Counted from the first letter of the stretch, positions 40,414 through 49,980 are shown. The stretch is 64,000 nt of DNA from Bacillus sp. B-jedd (GCF_000821085.1 NZ_CCXR01000001.1:3617001-3681000), one strand, 5' to 3'. Notes: a model not told the origin generated them from the sequence alone. Program-made: numbers and translations.

Positions 40414-41511
40414 ATGTCCGAATTGGTTCCAGATAAAGCCAAGGTCTCCCCTTTCCTCGTTTTTTTCCTAATCCATTCTGCGCAATTCGGCGTTGGCGTC
40501 CTCGGTTTTCAACGGATTATCGCAAAAAATGCCGGTTATGACGCGTGGATTGCTGTCCTGATCGGTGGACTTGCCATCCACCCTGTTATGTGGATGATTT
40601 ACAAAATGGCGGGGATTGCCGGCGGGGACCTGATCTCCATTCATCAATTTGTATATGGGAAAACATTTGGAAGGCTCATCAGCCTGCCGTTCATCATTTA
40701 TTTCACTATATATAGCACAGTGACATTGAGGACGTTTGTCCAGATTGTCCAGGTGTGGATGTTCCCTGATATAAGCACATTCTGGCTCGGGCTGGCATTT
40801 CTCCTGCTGGTGATTTACGTCATCGGTGGCGGTTTCAGGACGATTACAGGAATCGTCTTTTTCGGCATCGTGCTAACCATTTACTTATTATTCATTTTTA
40901 TTTACACGATTCCAAATTCTGATTATGCCGATCTGCTGCCAATATTGACACATTCTTATAAGGAGCTAGGGCTGGCCGCATTTAATATGTCACTCACCTT
41001 TATTGGCTGGGAGATTGTTCTTGTATTTTATCCGTTTATCAAAAATGCCCCTTCGTCGCTTAAATGGGCACAGCGAGCAGTTTTATTCACAACGCTGGAT
41101 TATGTGTTCATCACAATTATTTCATTTGGCTACTTTTCCGAAGGGCAGCTTCAGAGAAATATATGGGCGACCCTGTCGATGTTTAAAATTGTTCAAATGC
41201 CATTTGTAGAACGGTTCGAATATATCGGAATCGCGACCTGGACGCTGATTATCCTCCCAAATGTATGTCTCGGGCTCTGGGCTGCCTCACGTATTTTGAA
41301 ACGGACATACCGGATCAAACAGAAATATAGTATTTATTTACTCGCCGCCCTATCTCTTGCCATAATGCTTCTCCTTGAAACCAGGGAGCAGGAAGCGGTA
41401 CTAAACACAGCCTTTGGCAGGACTGGCTTTTTTCTCAATTTTGGTTATTTACCTTTACTTTTTTTCGCTGTATTAATTGCAAGGAAGGTGAAAGGCAATG
41501 GCAAAACCTAG
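40414..41511 (+). CDS. Spore germinant receptor B subunit (GerB family)
   Basis: About 365 residues with ten membrane helices of the amino acid permease-like GerAB family: VSPFLVFFLIHSAQFGVGVLGFQRIIAKNAGYDAW near the start. The B subunit binds the germinant. AAGGGGG precedes the ATG at 40414; the ATG at 40390 overlapping the A subunit stop is an alternative but has its ribosome site 17 bp away. It overlaps the C subunit gene by 14 bp. Confidence 0.9.
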   Translation: MSELVPDKAKVSPFLVFFLIHSAQFGVGVLGFQRIIAKNAGYDAWIAVLIGGLAIHPVMWMIYKMAGIAGGDLISIHQFVYGKTFGRLISLPFIIYFTIYSTVTLRTFVQIVQVWMFPDISTFWLGLAFLLLVIYVIGGGFRTITGIVFFGIVLTIYLLFIFIYTIPNSDYADLLPILTHSYKELGLAAFNMSLTFIGWEIVLVFYPFIKNAPSSLKWAQRAVLFTTLDYVFITIISFGYFSEGQLQRNIWATLSMFKIVQMPFVERFEYIGIATWTLIILPNVCLGLWAASRILKRTYRIKQKYSIYLLAALSLAIMLLLETREQEAVLNTAFGRTGFFLNFGYLPLLFFAVLIARKVKGNGKT

Positions 41512-42574
41512 ATCAATCATTCTTCAATCTTTTTGTGCCGCGATTCTTTTAGCGGGATGCGTGCAGACGGAAATTATCGATGATGTCCGGCTAGTCACCG
41601 GGATAAGCTTTGATGCAGGAGAGGGAGATGAGGTTGTTGGTACTGTTCTGATTCCTTACTATATGCCAGATCAAAAAATTGAAAATAACACACTGACAAC
41701 GACTGGCACACCTAGCCGCGAACTGTTCACAAAATACCAGGAAATGTCTTCAGATCCGGTTGTCGGCGGTTCCCTGGAGGTAGTGTTGTTTGGAACGGAT
41801 TTTGCCAAAAGGGGAGTTTATCAAGTATTGGACTCACTCCAACGCGATCCGGGGATTGGAACTAACATTTATTTAGCAGTTGTCGACGGCAACGCCCAGG
41901 AAACCCTCGAAGGCAAGTATGGGAAACGTGGAAATTCCTCTTTTATTTCCGAGCTATTGGACCACAATATTAAATCACGTGATCTGCCAAAGACAAACCT
42001 GCATCTCTTTATTTCTGATTATTATCAAACAGGAAAAACGGCCTTTCTCCCCATCATCAAGAAGAAGGATCCTACTACTGTTCAATTGAGCGGCATTGCG
42101 TTAATGAAGGATGGGAGACTTGTTGACAAAATATCACGGCAGGATATGTTTTATTTTAAATTAATGATTGATAAATACCGGGGAGGAACGGTCACGGTTG
42201 ATTTGCAAAAAAACAAAGCCCTTATTGAAAGCTTAAAGACCAAGTCCAAAAAAAAGCTAATTAGCAGAAATCCTTATGAAATTGACGTAAACATAGAAAT
42301 CAAAGGTTATCTTCACCAATATACTGGCCATCACCTTAGCAAAAAAGTTCTCAAGGAAATCGAACGCGTCGCGGAAAAGCAAATCCGAATGAACTGCACC
42401 CGGCTCGCCCAACAATTTCAGCAAGAAGGCATCGACCCAGTCGGCTTTGGCCATTTTGTAAAATCACGAACTCGCGGTTTCAGCTACACAAACTGGAAAG
42501 AAAACCAATATAAAAACCTCAAAATTAATATCAAACCAAACGTAACCATCACCGAAAGCGGCGTCATCGAGTGA
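41498..42574 (+). CDS. Spore germinant receptor C subunit lipoprotein (GerC family)
   Basis: 358 residues. A signal peptide ending in the lipobox LLAGCVQTE (Cys near 21) makes it a lipoprotein. The GerC domains are visible in DDVRLVTGISFD and the C-terminal helical domain with HLSKKVLKEIERVAEKQIRMNC. GAAGGTG precedes the ATG. The stop codon lies inside the operon terminator. Confidence 0.9.
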   Translation: MAKPRSIILQSFCAAILLAGCVQTEIIDDVRLVTGISFDAGEGDEVVGTVLIPYYMPDQKIENNTLTTTGTPSRELFTKYQEMSSDPVVGGSLEVVLFGTDFAKRGVYQVLDSLQRDPGIGTNIYLAVVDGNAQETLEGKYGKRGNSSFISELLDHNIKSRDLPKTNLHLFISDYYQTGKTAFLPIIKKKDPTTVQLSGIALMKDGRLVDKISRQDMFYFKLMIDKYRGGTVTVDLQKNKALIESLKTKSKKKLISRNPYEIDVNIEIKGYLHQYTGHHLSKKVLKEIERVAEKQIRMNCTRLAQQFQQEGIDPVGFGHFVKSRTRGFSYTNWKENQYKNLKINIKPNVTITESGVIE

Positions 42575-42605
42575 GGCAAAGGAAAATACCATTGCCTCAC
42601 TTTTT
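42571..42605 (+). terminator. Terminator of the first ger operon
   Basis: GTGAGGCAA pairs with TTGCCTCAC followed by TTTTTG. The stop codon of the C gene is part of the stem. Confidence 0.75.
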
Positions 42606-42695
42606 GTTCATACAGGCTAGTCCGTTATTCGGGTATGTATTTTCCAATCCCGTAAATATTAACTATATATCATGATTGGGCAGGAGGAACTGGTT

Positions 42696-44264
42696 ATGAG
42701 CTTCTTTAAAAACAATCGCCAAAGTCCAAAACCCATAAAACACAAAAATGATGATCAGAAAGGGCAAAAGAGTGAAGATAAGCGTGAAGCTTTCTACAGG
42801 GACTTAACTAGCAATAGAAACCGAATGGAAGAATTGTTTTTTTATCCAACCAACGATGCTTTGAAATTCAGGGAGCTGGATGCTCAGCCAATTAATCGAA
42901 AAGTAATGATTTTATTTTTGGCCGGTGCTGCAAACACCGAAACGATAAATGAGAATATTATTAAACCGTTGCTCCAATCGCCGCCTTATACAGGGAATCG
43001 AAGTAATCTAAAAGACATAATGAAAAATATCTTGACTCTTTCCAGCGGCCAGCCGATTACCACTTTCGACAAGGCTGTACATGCGTTGTTGAATGGCAGC
43101 ACGGTCATTTTTGTTGATGGCGAGAAGGAAGCTATCGCAGTTGATACGATAGGATTTTCGAAACGGTCCATCTCTCAACCTACATCAGAACTGGTCATTA
43201 AAGGTCCAAAAACTGCTTTTGTTGAATCTGTTGATGTGAACCGCTCCTTAATCCGCAGGCAGTTGAAAGACCATCGGCTTATTTCGGAGGTTGTTAGCAT
43301 CGGAAAGGAGTCTCCACAAGAAGTTACCGTCCTATACCTTGAAAACATAGCGGATAAGAAACTCGTAAAAAACATAAAAGAACGGTTGGAACAGGTTGAA
43401 AAGGATGCCGTTCTGACTCTTTCTATTCTAGAAGAATTGATTGAGGAAAGGCCCTATTCCTTATTTCCAACCTGTCTTACGACTGAACGTCCGGACAGGA
43501 CTGCTTCATTTTTATTGGAAGGGCATGTAGCCTTGCTAGTTGATAATTCTCCTGATGCGCTTATAGCCCCGGTTACGTTCTGGTCCCTTTTCCATACCGC
43601 TGAAGATCATTTTCTCCGCTGGGCATATGGGAATTTCGCAAGATTTATCAGACTTGTTGCAATTTTTTTAGCTTTATTGATGCCTTCTATTTATCTGTCT
43701 GTCACGACTTTTCATCCTGAATTGATTCCGACTGACCTTCTGCTCGCCATTGCAGGGACAAGGGAACGGGTTCCGTTTCCAGCCTTTTGGGAAGTTTTAT
43801 TGATGAGTCTTACTTTTGAAATTTTAAGGGAAGCGGGGATACGCGTGCCAACCCCTCTCGGGCCGACAATCGGAATCGTCGGAGCCCTGATTCTTGGGCA
43901 GGCGGCCGTCCAGGCAAACCTTGTCAGTCCCATGTTAGTCGTAGTAATTGCGATTACCGGACTGTCCACCTTCTCCATTCCTGATATTGGACTTAGTACA
44001 ATGGTGCGTATGTTAAGTTTCATGTTTGTCATAGCAGCCCATTTTTTAGGGTTTATCGGGATTGCTTTAGGAATGGCGATTCTTCTAGCTTATGGCGTAT
44101 CGATCCATTCATTCGGGGTTCCTTTTTTTTCTCCGCTCGCCCCCCATTGGCCTTCCTCCAAGGATAAATTATTCCGAACTATCATTGGAAAGGAATGGCT
44201 GCGCCCATTATCATTGAGTCCGCGGAAAAGCAGAAGAATTGAACCTGAAAGTGGGGAGCAGTAA
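42696..44264 (+). CDS. Spore germinant receptor A subunit (GerA family), second operon
   Basis: 522 residues. N-terminal domain with RNRMEELFFYPTNDALKFRELD, then TTERPDRTASFLLEGHVALLVDNSPDALIAP, and LREAGIRVPTPLGPTIGIVGALILG in the membrane part. It is clearly diverged from the first A subunit (extra charged head, QSPKPIKHKNDDQKGQKSEDK). AGGAGG lies before the ATG at 42696. The next gene shares the last base of its stop codon. Confidence 0.9.
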   Translation: MSFFKNNRQSPKPIKHKNDDQKGQKSEDKREAFYRDLTSNRNRMEELFFYPTNDALKFRELDAQPINRKVMILFLAGAANTETINENIIKPLLQSPPYTGNRSNLKDIMKNILTLSSGQPITTFDKAVHALLNGSTVIFVDGEKEAIAVDTIGFSKRSISQPTSELVIKGPKTAFVESVDVNRSLIRRQLKDHRLISEVVSIGKESPQEVTVLYLENIADKKLVKNIKERLEQVEKDAVLTLSILEELIEERPYSLFPTCLTTERPDRTASFLLEGHVALLVDNSPDALIAPVTFWSLFHTAEDHFLRWAYGNFARFIRLVAIFLALLMPSIYLSVTTFHPELIPTDLLLAIAGTRERVPFPAFWEVLLMSLTFEILREAGIRVPTPLGPTIGIVGALILGQAAVQANLVSPMLVVVIAITGLSTFSIPDIGLSTMVRMLSFMFVIAAHFLGFIGIALGMAILLAYGVSIHSFGVPFFSPLAPHWPSSKDKLFRTIIGKEWLRPLSLSPRKSRRIEPESGEQ

Positions 44265-45355
44265 TGATACGCTTGTCAGACGGCAAGTTGGGAGCAAGAG
44301 AAATATTCGGCATCCTATATATCATGTTAGCCATCAGAGTAACAGATACAACCCCGAATCTGTTGCTTGAACATGGAATAAATGCAGCCTGGATCATGCC
44401 GATCCTTTCCGGCCTGTATCTTTTCTTTTCGCTGCTGTTTCTCTTCTCTCTTTTGAAAACTTATAACATGGGGCTGCTAGATATTATTATTGATCTGACA
44501 GGTCCATATATCGGGCGCTTGATTATTTTAGTTATGTTTGCAATTGTCTTTTCATCGTTAACCATTAATAGCAGAACATATGCCGATATTACCATTGCTG
44601 TGTATTACCCGCATACTCCTGTTCTTTTAATCCTGGTGGTATTGATTCTCGTTTCTGGTTGTTTTATTGCCCGGCTGGGACTGCTGACGATTGGTTCCGC
44701 CTCATGGCTCGCGGCTGTTAGTATTTTTTTTACTTCGATCATGTTACTTATCTTGGTTCGCGACAACATTCATTTATCTTTTATTTTTCCGATAGCCGGA
44801 CCCGGTTCTCTGGAATTGCTGAAGGATAGTTTCCAATATAGTTCGTTTCTGGGAGATATCATTCTTGTGGGTGCCGTTTTCTCCAAGGTACGATCCTACT
44901 CTGCTTTCAGGACCGGAGCCTTATGGGGATTTGTGCTTTCAAGCTTAAAAATGACCAGTTTTTTAGCTGCCTATATTATGGTTTTTGATTACCCAGCTGT
45001 CAGAAACATCGTTTTCCCTTACCACCAATTGGCAAGAATGGCAATGGTCGGATCGCTGACGATCCATGTTGAAGCTGTATTCTTATATCTGTGGATGTTC
45101 GGGGCAGCACTCCATTTCTCTGCATACTTATATATTTCAGCATTTCTTCTGCAAAAAATTATAAACACCAAAAAGCTCGGACCTTTAATCTTTCTTTTGG
45201 CTGTTTTGGCCGTCTCCCTTGGCCTTATCCCAGATAATTTTTTTCAGGGATTTAAAGCAAGAGAACTGCTGCTGAAATTTTCCTCTGTATATATTTTTGC
45301 TCTTCCTGTTCTTTTATGGAGTATTTCTCGTGTGAAATGGAGGCTAAAAAGATGA
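44264..45355 (+). CDS. Spore germinant receptor B subunit (GerB family), second operon
   Basis: 363 residues, ten membrane helices. Start block SDGKLGAREIFGILYIMLAIRVTDTTPNLLLEHG is typical of GerAB-type permeases. It begins at the last base of the A gene stop (TAATG) and overlaps the C gene by four bases, so all three subunits are coupled. Low identity to the first B subunit suggests a different germinant. Confidence 0.9.
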   Translation: MIRLSDGKLGAREIFGILYIMLAIRVTDTTPNLLLEHGINAAWIMPILSGLYLFFSLLFLFSLLKTYNMGLLDIIIDLTGPYIGRLIILVMFAIVFSSLTINSRTYADITIAVYYPHTPVLLILVVLILVSGCFIARLGLLTIGSASWLAAVSIFFTSIMLLILVRDNIHLSFIFPIAGPGSLELLKDSFQYSSFLGDIILVGAVFSKVRSYSAFRTGALWGFVLSSLKMTSFLAAYIMVFDYPAVRNIVFPYHQLARMAMVGSLTIHVEAVFLYLWMFGAALHFSAYLYISAFLLQKIINTKKLGPLIFLLAVLAVSLGLIPDNFFQGFKARELLLKFSSVYIFALPVLLWSISRVKWRLKR

Positions 45356-46572
45356 AAAGACGTTGGATTCTTTTTATATTGCTCTCCTCCATCTTTCTAC
45401 TGCCAGGATGTGATGACAGGCAGGAACTGGAGCGCCAGGCATTTATTGTCGCCATCGGACTTGATAATGGAGGAAAAGATAATTTGGTGAATGTAACTTT
45501 CCAGATCTCCAACCCTCAGGTAAATACATCCCAGGTCGCGGATGCCTCGAAAGAGCCGCCATCAGACATTGTGACAGTCACCGCGCCAGATCTTTTTTCA
45601 GCAAAGGAACTCGTTCAAAGCTCTCACTCACGCAAAATTAACTTTTCTCATTTACAGGTGGTGATCACTGGAGAGGACTTTGCCAAAACGGATCGATTTT
45701 CCCATATAATTGGTTCAGCAATTATTGATCCTGAAATTAGAAGGCTGTCTTATTTGATTGTTTCAAAGGAAGAGGCAAAAGACTTTATTCACGCCAATAA
45801 ATCGAAATTGGAAACACGCCCCCATAAATATTATGACTTTATGGAGCAGAGATGGATATCTACCGGTTATGTCGCTCCATCGCATTTGAATAATGTGTTA
45901 CAGCGCTCGAGAGACGAGCTTGTTTTAGCTATTTATGCAACGACCGAGCGAGATGAACACGTCGAGATGAATGAGGATTCTTATTTGTCGGGCATGGTTC
46001 CCCAGCAATCAGGAGACCCAGCCCAAATGATCGGATCCGCCGTTCTGAAGAACCGTAAAATGATAGGCACCTTAAATGGAACAGAAACTAGAATGTCACT
46101 GCTGCTCAGGAGCCATTCCGAGACGAAATCAATGATTGCCTCTTTTACTGATCCAATTAACAATGATTTCCGGATTTCAGCACGCCTATTAAGGAAGCGG
46201 CACACAAAAATCCGCATCAATACAAATACGGATCCAGCCATAATATCTGTAGAAGTGCCTTTAAAGATCCAAGTCTCTTCCAATCCTGCCCTCATTGATT
46301 ATACTTCTACGAAAGAAAAGCAAAATAAGCTAACACAATCAATCGAGCGGCAATTACAGAATGAAGCCATGGATCTGATTAAAAAACTACAGGAGAAATA
46401 TAAGAGTGAGCCCTTCATTTGGCATGCCGAAGCAAGAAAAAATTTCTGGACGATGGACCAATTTCAAAAATACGACTGGGACAAACAATTTCAAAAAGCC
46501 AAAGTCGATATAAAGTTTGACATAACTATCGAAAACTTTGGTGAACAGTTAAAGCCACCATCCATACGATAA
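45352..46572 (+). CDS. Spore germinant receptor C subunit lipoprotein (GerC family), second operon
   Basis: 406 residues from the ATG at 45352 (GGAGGC upstream). A lipobox SSIFLLPGCDDRQ (Cys near 20) is followed by the GerC domains (ERQAFIVAIGLDNGG; HSRKINFSHLQVVITGEDFAK) and the C-terminal EKYKSEPFIWHAEARKNF. The start overlaps the B gene stop by ATGA. No terminator could be recognised right after the stop. Confidence 0.9.
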   Translation: MKRRWILFILLSSIFLLPGCDDRQELERQAFIVAIGLDNGGKDNLVNVTFQISNPQVNTSQVADASKEPPSDIVTVTAPDLFSAKELVQSSHSRKINFSHLQVVITGEDFAKTDRFSHIIGSAIIDPEIRRLSYLIVSKEEAKDFIHANKSKLETRPHKYYDFMEQRWISTGYVAPSHLNNVLQRSRDELVLAIYATTERDEHVEMNEDSYLSGMVPQQSGDPAQMIGSAVLKNRKMIGTLNGTETRMSLLLRSHSETKSMIASFTDPINNDFRISARLLRKRHTKIRINTNTDPAIISVEVPLKIQVSSNPALIDYTSTKEKQNKLTQSIERQLQNEAMDLIKKLQEKYKSEPFIWHAEARKNFWTMDQFQKYDWDKQFQKAKVDIKFDITIENFGEQLKPPSIR

Positions 46573-46839
46573 CTAGATGTGTTCTATTCGACCGCGGGGA
46601 TGAAAAACCAAGCCGGTGGGCGTTTAGAAGTCTTCTGCAGGATCGAAACCACCTCCCTGCGGGAAAGCCTCTCACCCGAGCTTAGTGGTTGGCATGATGG
46701 CCTGTTAGATGCTGGGCCACGGTTGAAAACACTTCTCGTGGAGCCAATAGGAATTCAATGAGGTATCCGCCATGTTTTTGGATTTTACTGCAACCTCCTG
46801 CAAGTCAAAAAAAGGTGCCCGGCATATAGCCAGGGCACC
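46573..46839. other. Gap between convergent gerC and FtsW/RodA genes
   Basis: It holds only the FtsW/RodA-gene terminator near its right end. The rest (46590-46760) is GC-rich and contains short stems (CTGCAGG, CCTGCGGG) but no motif I can name as a riboswitch or gene. Confidence 0.4.
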
Positions 46840-46841
46840 TT
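46812..46841 (-). terminator. Terminator of the FtsW/RodA gene
   Basis: On the minus strand AAGGTGCCC-TGGCTATATGCC-GGGCACCTT is followed by TTTTTG. Confidence 0.75.
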
Positions 46842-48000
46842 ACTCTTTGGTTGAGAACATGTATTTTTTATAGTGGTAGCGGATGGAAAAGATGAGCGCG
46901 ATGGCGAGCATGTTGCCCATTAAGGAACTACCGCCATATGAGACGAAGGGCAGCGGAATTCCCGTAATGGGAAGAAGCCCGATAGTCATGCCAATGTTCT
47001 GGAAAACGTGGAACGTGATCATCGAAATGACGCCTACGCAAAGATAGGTGTAATAGTTGTTTTTTGTCTCCATTCCGACTTTTGTAATGTGATAAATGAG
47101 CAAAAAGAACAACGATATCAAAATACTTGCCCCTACGAAGCCGAATTGCTCGCCGACGACAGCAAAGATGAAGTCGGTGTGGCTTTCGGGAAGATACACT
47201 TGCAGCTTGCCGAACCCTTTCCCTTGCGTCTGGCCCGATCCGATTGCGAGCAGCGAACGTGTCAACTGGAATCCGGTTGAACTCTGGAAATTATACGGGT
47301 CAATCCACGAGTAAACCCGCCCGAATTGGTATTGATGAAAGCCGAAATACTTCTCGAGCCATTCCGGTTTCCAAATGACAAGATACAGGACGCTCGCTGC
47401 GATTGCGGAGCCACCAGCGAAGAGGGGAACGAGAAGTTTCCAGGTGATTCCGGCAATGAAAACCATCCCCATTAAAATTGCCAGCAGGACAAGTGACGTA
47501 CCAAGGTCAGGTTGCTGCATCACAAGTATGAATGGCGCCAGCGTCACAGCCCCCAATTTTGCCAAAAGGAGGAAATCGGTTCCAATCGACTTGATCGGAT
47601 ACTTCTCATGATGGCCCCATGTCACTTTTGAAAGTGCCATTACGACGAAAACCTTAACAAACTCTGATGGCTGGAGCGATCCTAGGCCTGGCACTTTGAA
47701 CCATGACTTCGCGCCATTGATGCGAGGGGCGATCGACTCGGGAGCGATGACAACCAGAATCAACAGGAACAGTCCAAAGCCGTACGCATACCAGGTGACT
47801 TTTTTCAGCTGGTCGGAATCAAGCGTAATGACGCCGGCGATTATCCCGCAGCCGACCCCATACCAAAGAATTTGTTTAAAAAGAAAATTGCCCGTATACT
47901 GCCCCGAACTCTGGGCGCTATATATAGATATGCAGCTCGCCAAAAACAGCAGCAGCACAATAAAAGCTAAATTATAATCAAACTTCAACTGATTCTTCAT
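46840..48000 (-). CDS. FtsW/RodA/SpoVE-family cell-wall glycosyltransferase
   Basis: 386 residues and ten membrane helices. SEDS-family landmarks are LKVP-type RINGAKSWFKVPGLGSLQPSEFVK, then PDLGTSLVLLAI, VGEQFGFVGAS, GIPLPFVSYGGSSL. These proteins polymerise peptidoglycan glycan strands with a partner class B PBP. The gene is alone, without a PBP neighbour, so I cannot separate RodA-, FtsW- and SpoVE-type roles. AAAGGAG lies upstream of the ATG. Confidence 0.85.
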   Translation of the reverse strand: MKNQLKFDYNLAFIVLLLFLASCISIYSAQSSGQYTGNFLFKQILWYGVGCGIIAGVITLDSDQLKKVTWYAYGFGLFLLILVVIAPESIAPRINGAKSWFKVPGLGSLQPSEFVKVFVVMALSKVTWGHHEKYPIKSIGTDFLLLAKLGAVTLAPFILVMQQPDLGTSLVLLAILMGMVFIAGITWKLLVPLFAGGSAIAASVLYLVIWKPEWLEKYFGFHQYQFGRVYSWIDPYNFQSSTGFQLTRSLLAIGSGQTQGKGFGKLQVYLPESHTDFIFAVVGEQFGFVGASILISLFFLLIYHITKVGMETKNNYYTYLCVGVISMITFHVFQNIGMTIGLLPITGIPLPFVSYGGSSLMGNMLAIALIFSIRYHYKKYMFSTKE

Positions 48001-48049
48001 TGTAATAAACTACTCCTTTACCTAATTCCGCTTGGGAACGGGGTGAGGC

Positions 48050-48113
48050 GTGGGACGGTTCCAGTGCTTCATTCGGTGTTGAAAGAAGCAGCAGACCCGT
48101 CCCTCTGCTTCTT
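48050..48113. repeat. Dispersed REP-like palindrome, copy 9
   Basis: GGGACGGTTCCAGTGCTTCATTCGG pairs with GAAAGAAGCAGCAGACCCGTCCC. The rest of the 48001-48538 gap holds a possible promoter near 48140 (TTACAATAG) but no convincing gene. Confidence 0.7.
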
Positions 48114-48538
48114 TCTCGGAAAGGATTTTTCTTAAAAGTTTTGTGGTGTTACAATAGTCCATTATATTTTTTTTGGAGTGAAATCTCAACTTGCAGTCTG
48201 CTGTTGGGTAAAATTGGCTAGGTAGCAGTGATATTTCCTGCTGGTTCCCTCTTTGACGACTGCTAAGGCCCGGTTGAACATCTTTTTGTTTACTTTCGTT
48301 CTTGACGGGCGGGAAACCAAGAAATTACAATGAAAATGCGATTGCTGGAAATTCATGTATGCTTGCTCGCGCCCGGACTCTTGCACTCATTTCTATTGTT
48401 TACAACAATTGCATACATATTAGGGACTAGCATCCTGGTGCGACTGTTTAACACTATTGTAGCTCCTTCATCCACACGTCCCACCTGCTGGCGCGCCATT
48501 TATTTTATTCCCATTCGAACTCATTTTGGAGGTAAGCA

Positions 48539-49321
48539 ATGTTAACGAAAATTGAAGCGTTTATACTCGGGGTAATCCAGGGACTGACGGAGTTTTTGCC
48601 AATCAGCTCAACAGGGCACCTGTATCTTGGAAGAAATTTATTCGGCCTGCAGGAAGCCGGGCTGCTGCTCGATACGATGCTCCACGTTGGTACCCTTGTA
48701 GCGGTCTTCGTTTTTTACCGTCATGAATTTCTCAAAATCCTCCGCAACCCTTTTGGAAAGCTGACATGGCTCCTCGTCGTCGGAACAATTCCGGCGGTTG
48801 CCGTCGGCCTTTTGCTGAAGGATTATATTGATGAAATTTCGAGGACAGGCTCAACGATCGGCTGGGAATTCCTCGTGACCGGCTTGTTTTTATGGATGGC
48901 GGATAAGATTAAAAATGGCCGAAAAAAGATGGACGATATTTCGTATAAAGACTCATTCATCATTGGACTTTTCCAGGCGGCGGCAATCATGCCCGCGATT
49001 TCCCGCTCTGGATTCACCATCGTAGCGGCGCTTTGGAGGAAGCTCGACCGCGAGACTGCGGCATACTTTTCATTCCTCCTGTCTACTCCGGCAATCGTCG
49101 GAGCCGTCGTCCTCCAGTCCTTCGATCTGATGGAGGGCGGAGGCGAAACCATCTCGCTTTCCGCGCTTGCAGTGGGAATTATCTCTTCGGCGATTTTCGG
49201 TTATATCGCCGTCAGGTGGATGATTGGATATCTGCGAAATCATTCCTTAAAACCCTTCGCTATTTATGTCTGGGTTTTGGGCGTCATAGTCCTGTTCTTT
49301 CAGTTTACAGGCCAGTTTTAG
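48539..49321 (+). CDS. uppP: Undecaprenyl-diphosphatase (UppP)
   Basis: 260 residues, eight membrane helices. The first catalytic block is QGLTEFLPISSTGHLYLG, the second is FQAAAIMPAISRSGFTIVAALW. Both are the defining PPase motifs of UppP (BacA), which removes a phosphate from undecaprenyl-PP so the lipid carrier can be re-used for wall polymers; overexpression gives bacitracin tolerance. TTGGAGG lies before the ATG. Single gene. Confidence 0.9.
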   Translation: MLTKIEAFILGVIQGLTEFLPISSTGHLYLGRNLFGLQEAGLLLDTMLHVGTLVAVFVFYRHEFLKILRNPFGKLTWLLVVGTIPAVAVGLLLKDYIDEISRTGSTIGWEFLVTGLFLWMADKIKNGRKKMDDISYKDSFIIGLFQAAAIMPAISRSGFTIVAALWRKLDRETAAYFSFLLSTPAIVGAVVLQSFDLMEGGGETISLSALAVGIISSAIFGYIAVRWMIGYLRNHSLKPFAIYVWVLGVIVLFFQFTGQF

Positions 49322-49348
49322 AAGTTTAATACCGTTAGTTTGAATTGT

Positions 49349-49379
49349 ACCCGCCTTGGATTTTCCAGGCGGGTGTTTT
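49349..49379 (+). terminator. Terminator of uppP
   Basis: ACCCGCCT-TGGATTTTCC-AGGCGGGT followed by GTTTTT. Confidence 0.75.
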
Positions 49380-49447
49380 TGCAGAAGAAAGGTCTGGGGA
49401 GATTATTTGAAGGGACAGCGAAAAAAGTGTAGTTCTTAATAAAGAAC

Positions 49448-49476
49448 AAAAAGGACTGGCGAGGCCCAGTCCTTTT
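49448..49476 (-). terminator. Terminator of the NlpC/P60-like gene
   Basis: AAAGGACTGG pairs with CCAGTCCTTT; T-rich on both flanks. Confidence 0.7.
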
Positions 49477-49491
49477 CATTTTACTTTCTAT

Positions 49492-49980
49492 TTACTGTTT
49501 CAATACACGCTTGGCACCAACATAACGGTCCTTCCAATATTTCAAATCCATTGACTGGATGGAGACGCCTTTAGAAGTAGTGACCGCGATGAATTTATTT
49601 TTGCCAAGGTAGATGCCTACGAAGGAAACTCCTTTACCGCTTGTATTAAAGAAAACGAGATCTCCTTCTTTCAGATCTTTCTTCGCTACCGCTTTTCCTA
49701 CTTTGTACAGATCATTGGAAGTGCGCGGAAGATTGATCTTTGCAGCTGACTTTTTGTAAACGAATTGAGTGTAACCGGAAGCATCGAAACCTTTCGTAGT
49801 TGTTCCGCTCCATTTGTACGGAGTGCCGACATACTTCTTCGCAAATTCAGTTACTTCCTGGCCCCACGAAACGGAAGCCTCCGCCTTTTTGGCAAAAGGA
49901 GCAAAAAACATTGAAATTGCCAGCGCGAGAACTGCTCCTCACATGATAAAACTTTTTGTTAATTGATACCGTACTGCCAT
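49492..49980 (-). pseudogene. NlpC/P60-like protein gene with in-frame stop and lost catalytic residues
   Basis: From the ATG at 49980 (GGGGGTC 7 bp upstream) the frame reads MAVRYQLTKSFIM, then TGA at 49941-49939, then GAVLALAISMFFAPFAKKAEA and the NlpC/P60 domain, all in one frame. Without the stop it would be a normal secreted protein with signal peptide. In the domain, the catalytic Cys is Ala (GFDASGY, not GFDCSGY), the catalytic His is Phe (GVSFVGIYLG), and the FIH of the third motif is FIA. So the fold is kept but the cysteine peptidase triad is gone. The domain frame is otherwise intact and could still be made from a later Met or by UGA readthrough. Confidence 0.75.

Noticed and set aside
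46590..46760. Possible riboswitch in the gap after the second ger operon
   Set aside because: No class-specific conserved blocks could be recognised, and no gene downstream in either direction would be controlled.
48186..48386. 66-codon frame with a possible Met start (FQQSHFHCNFLVSRPSRTKV)
   Set aside because: There is no ribosome site and no similarity; it lies in a gap whose composition is unlike that of its neighbours.
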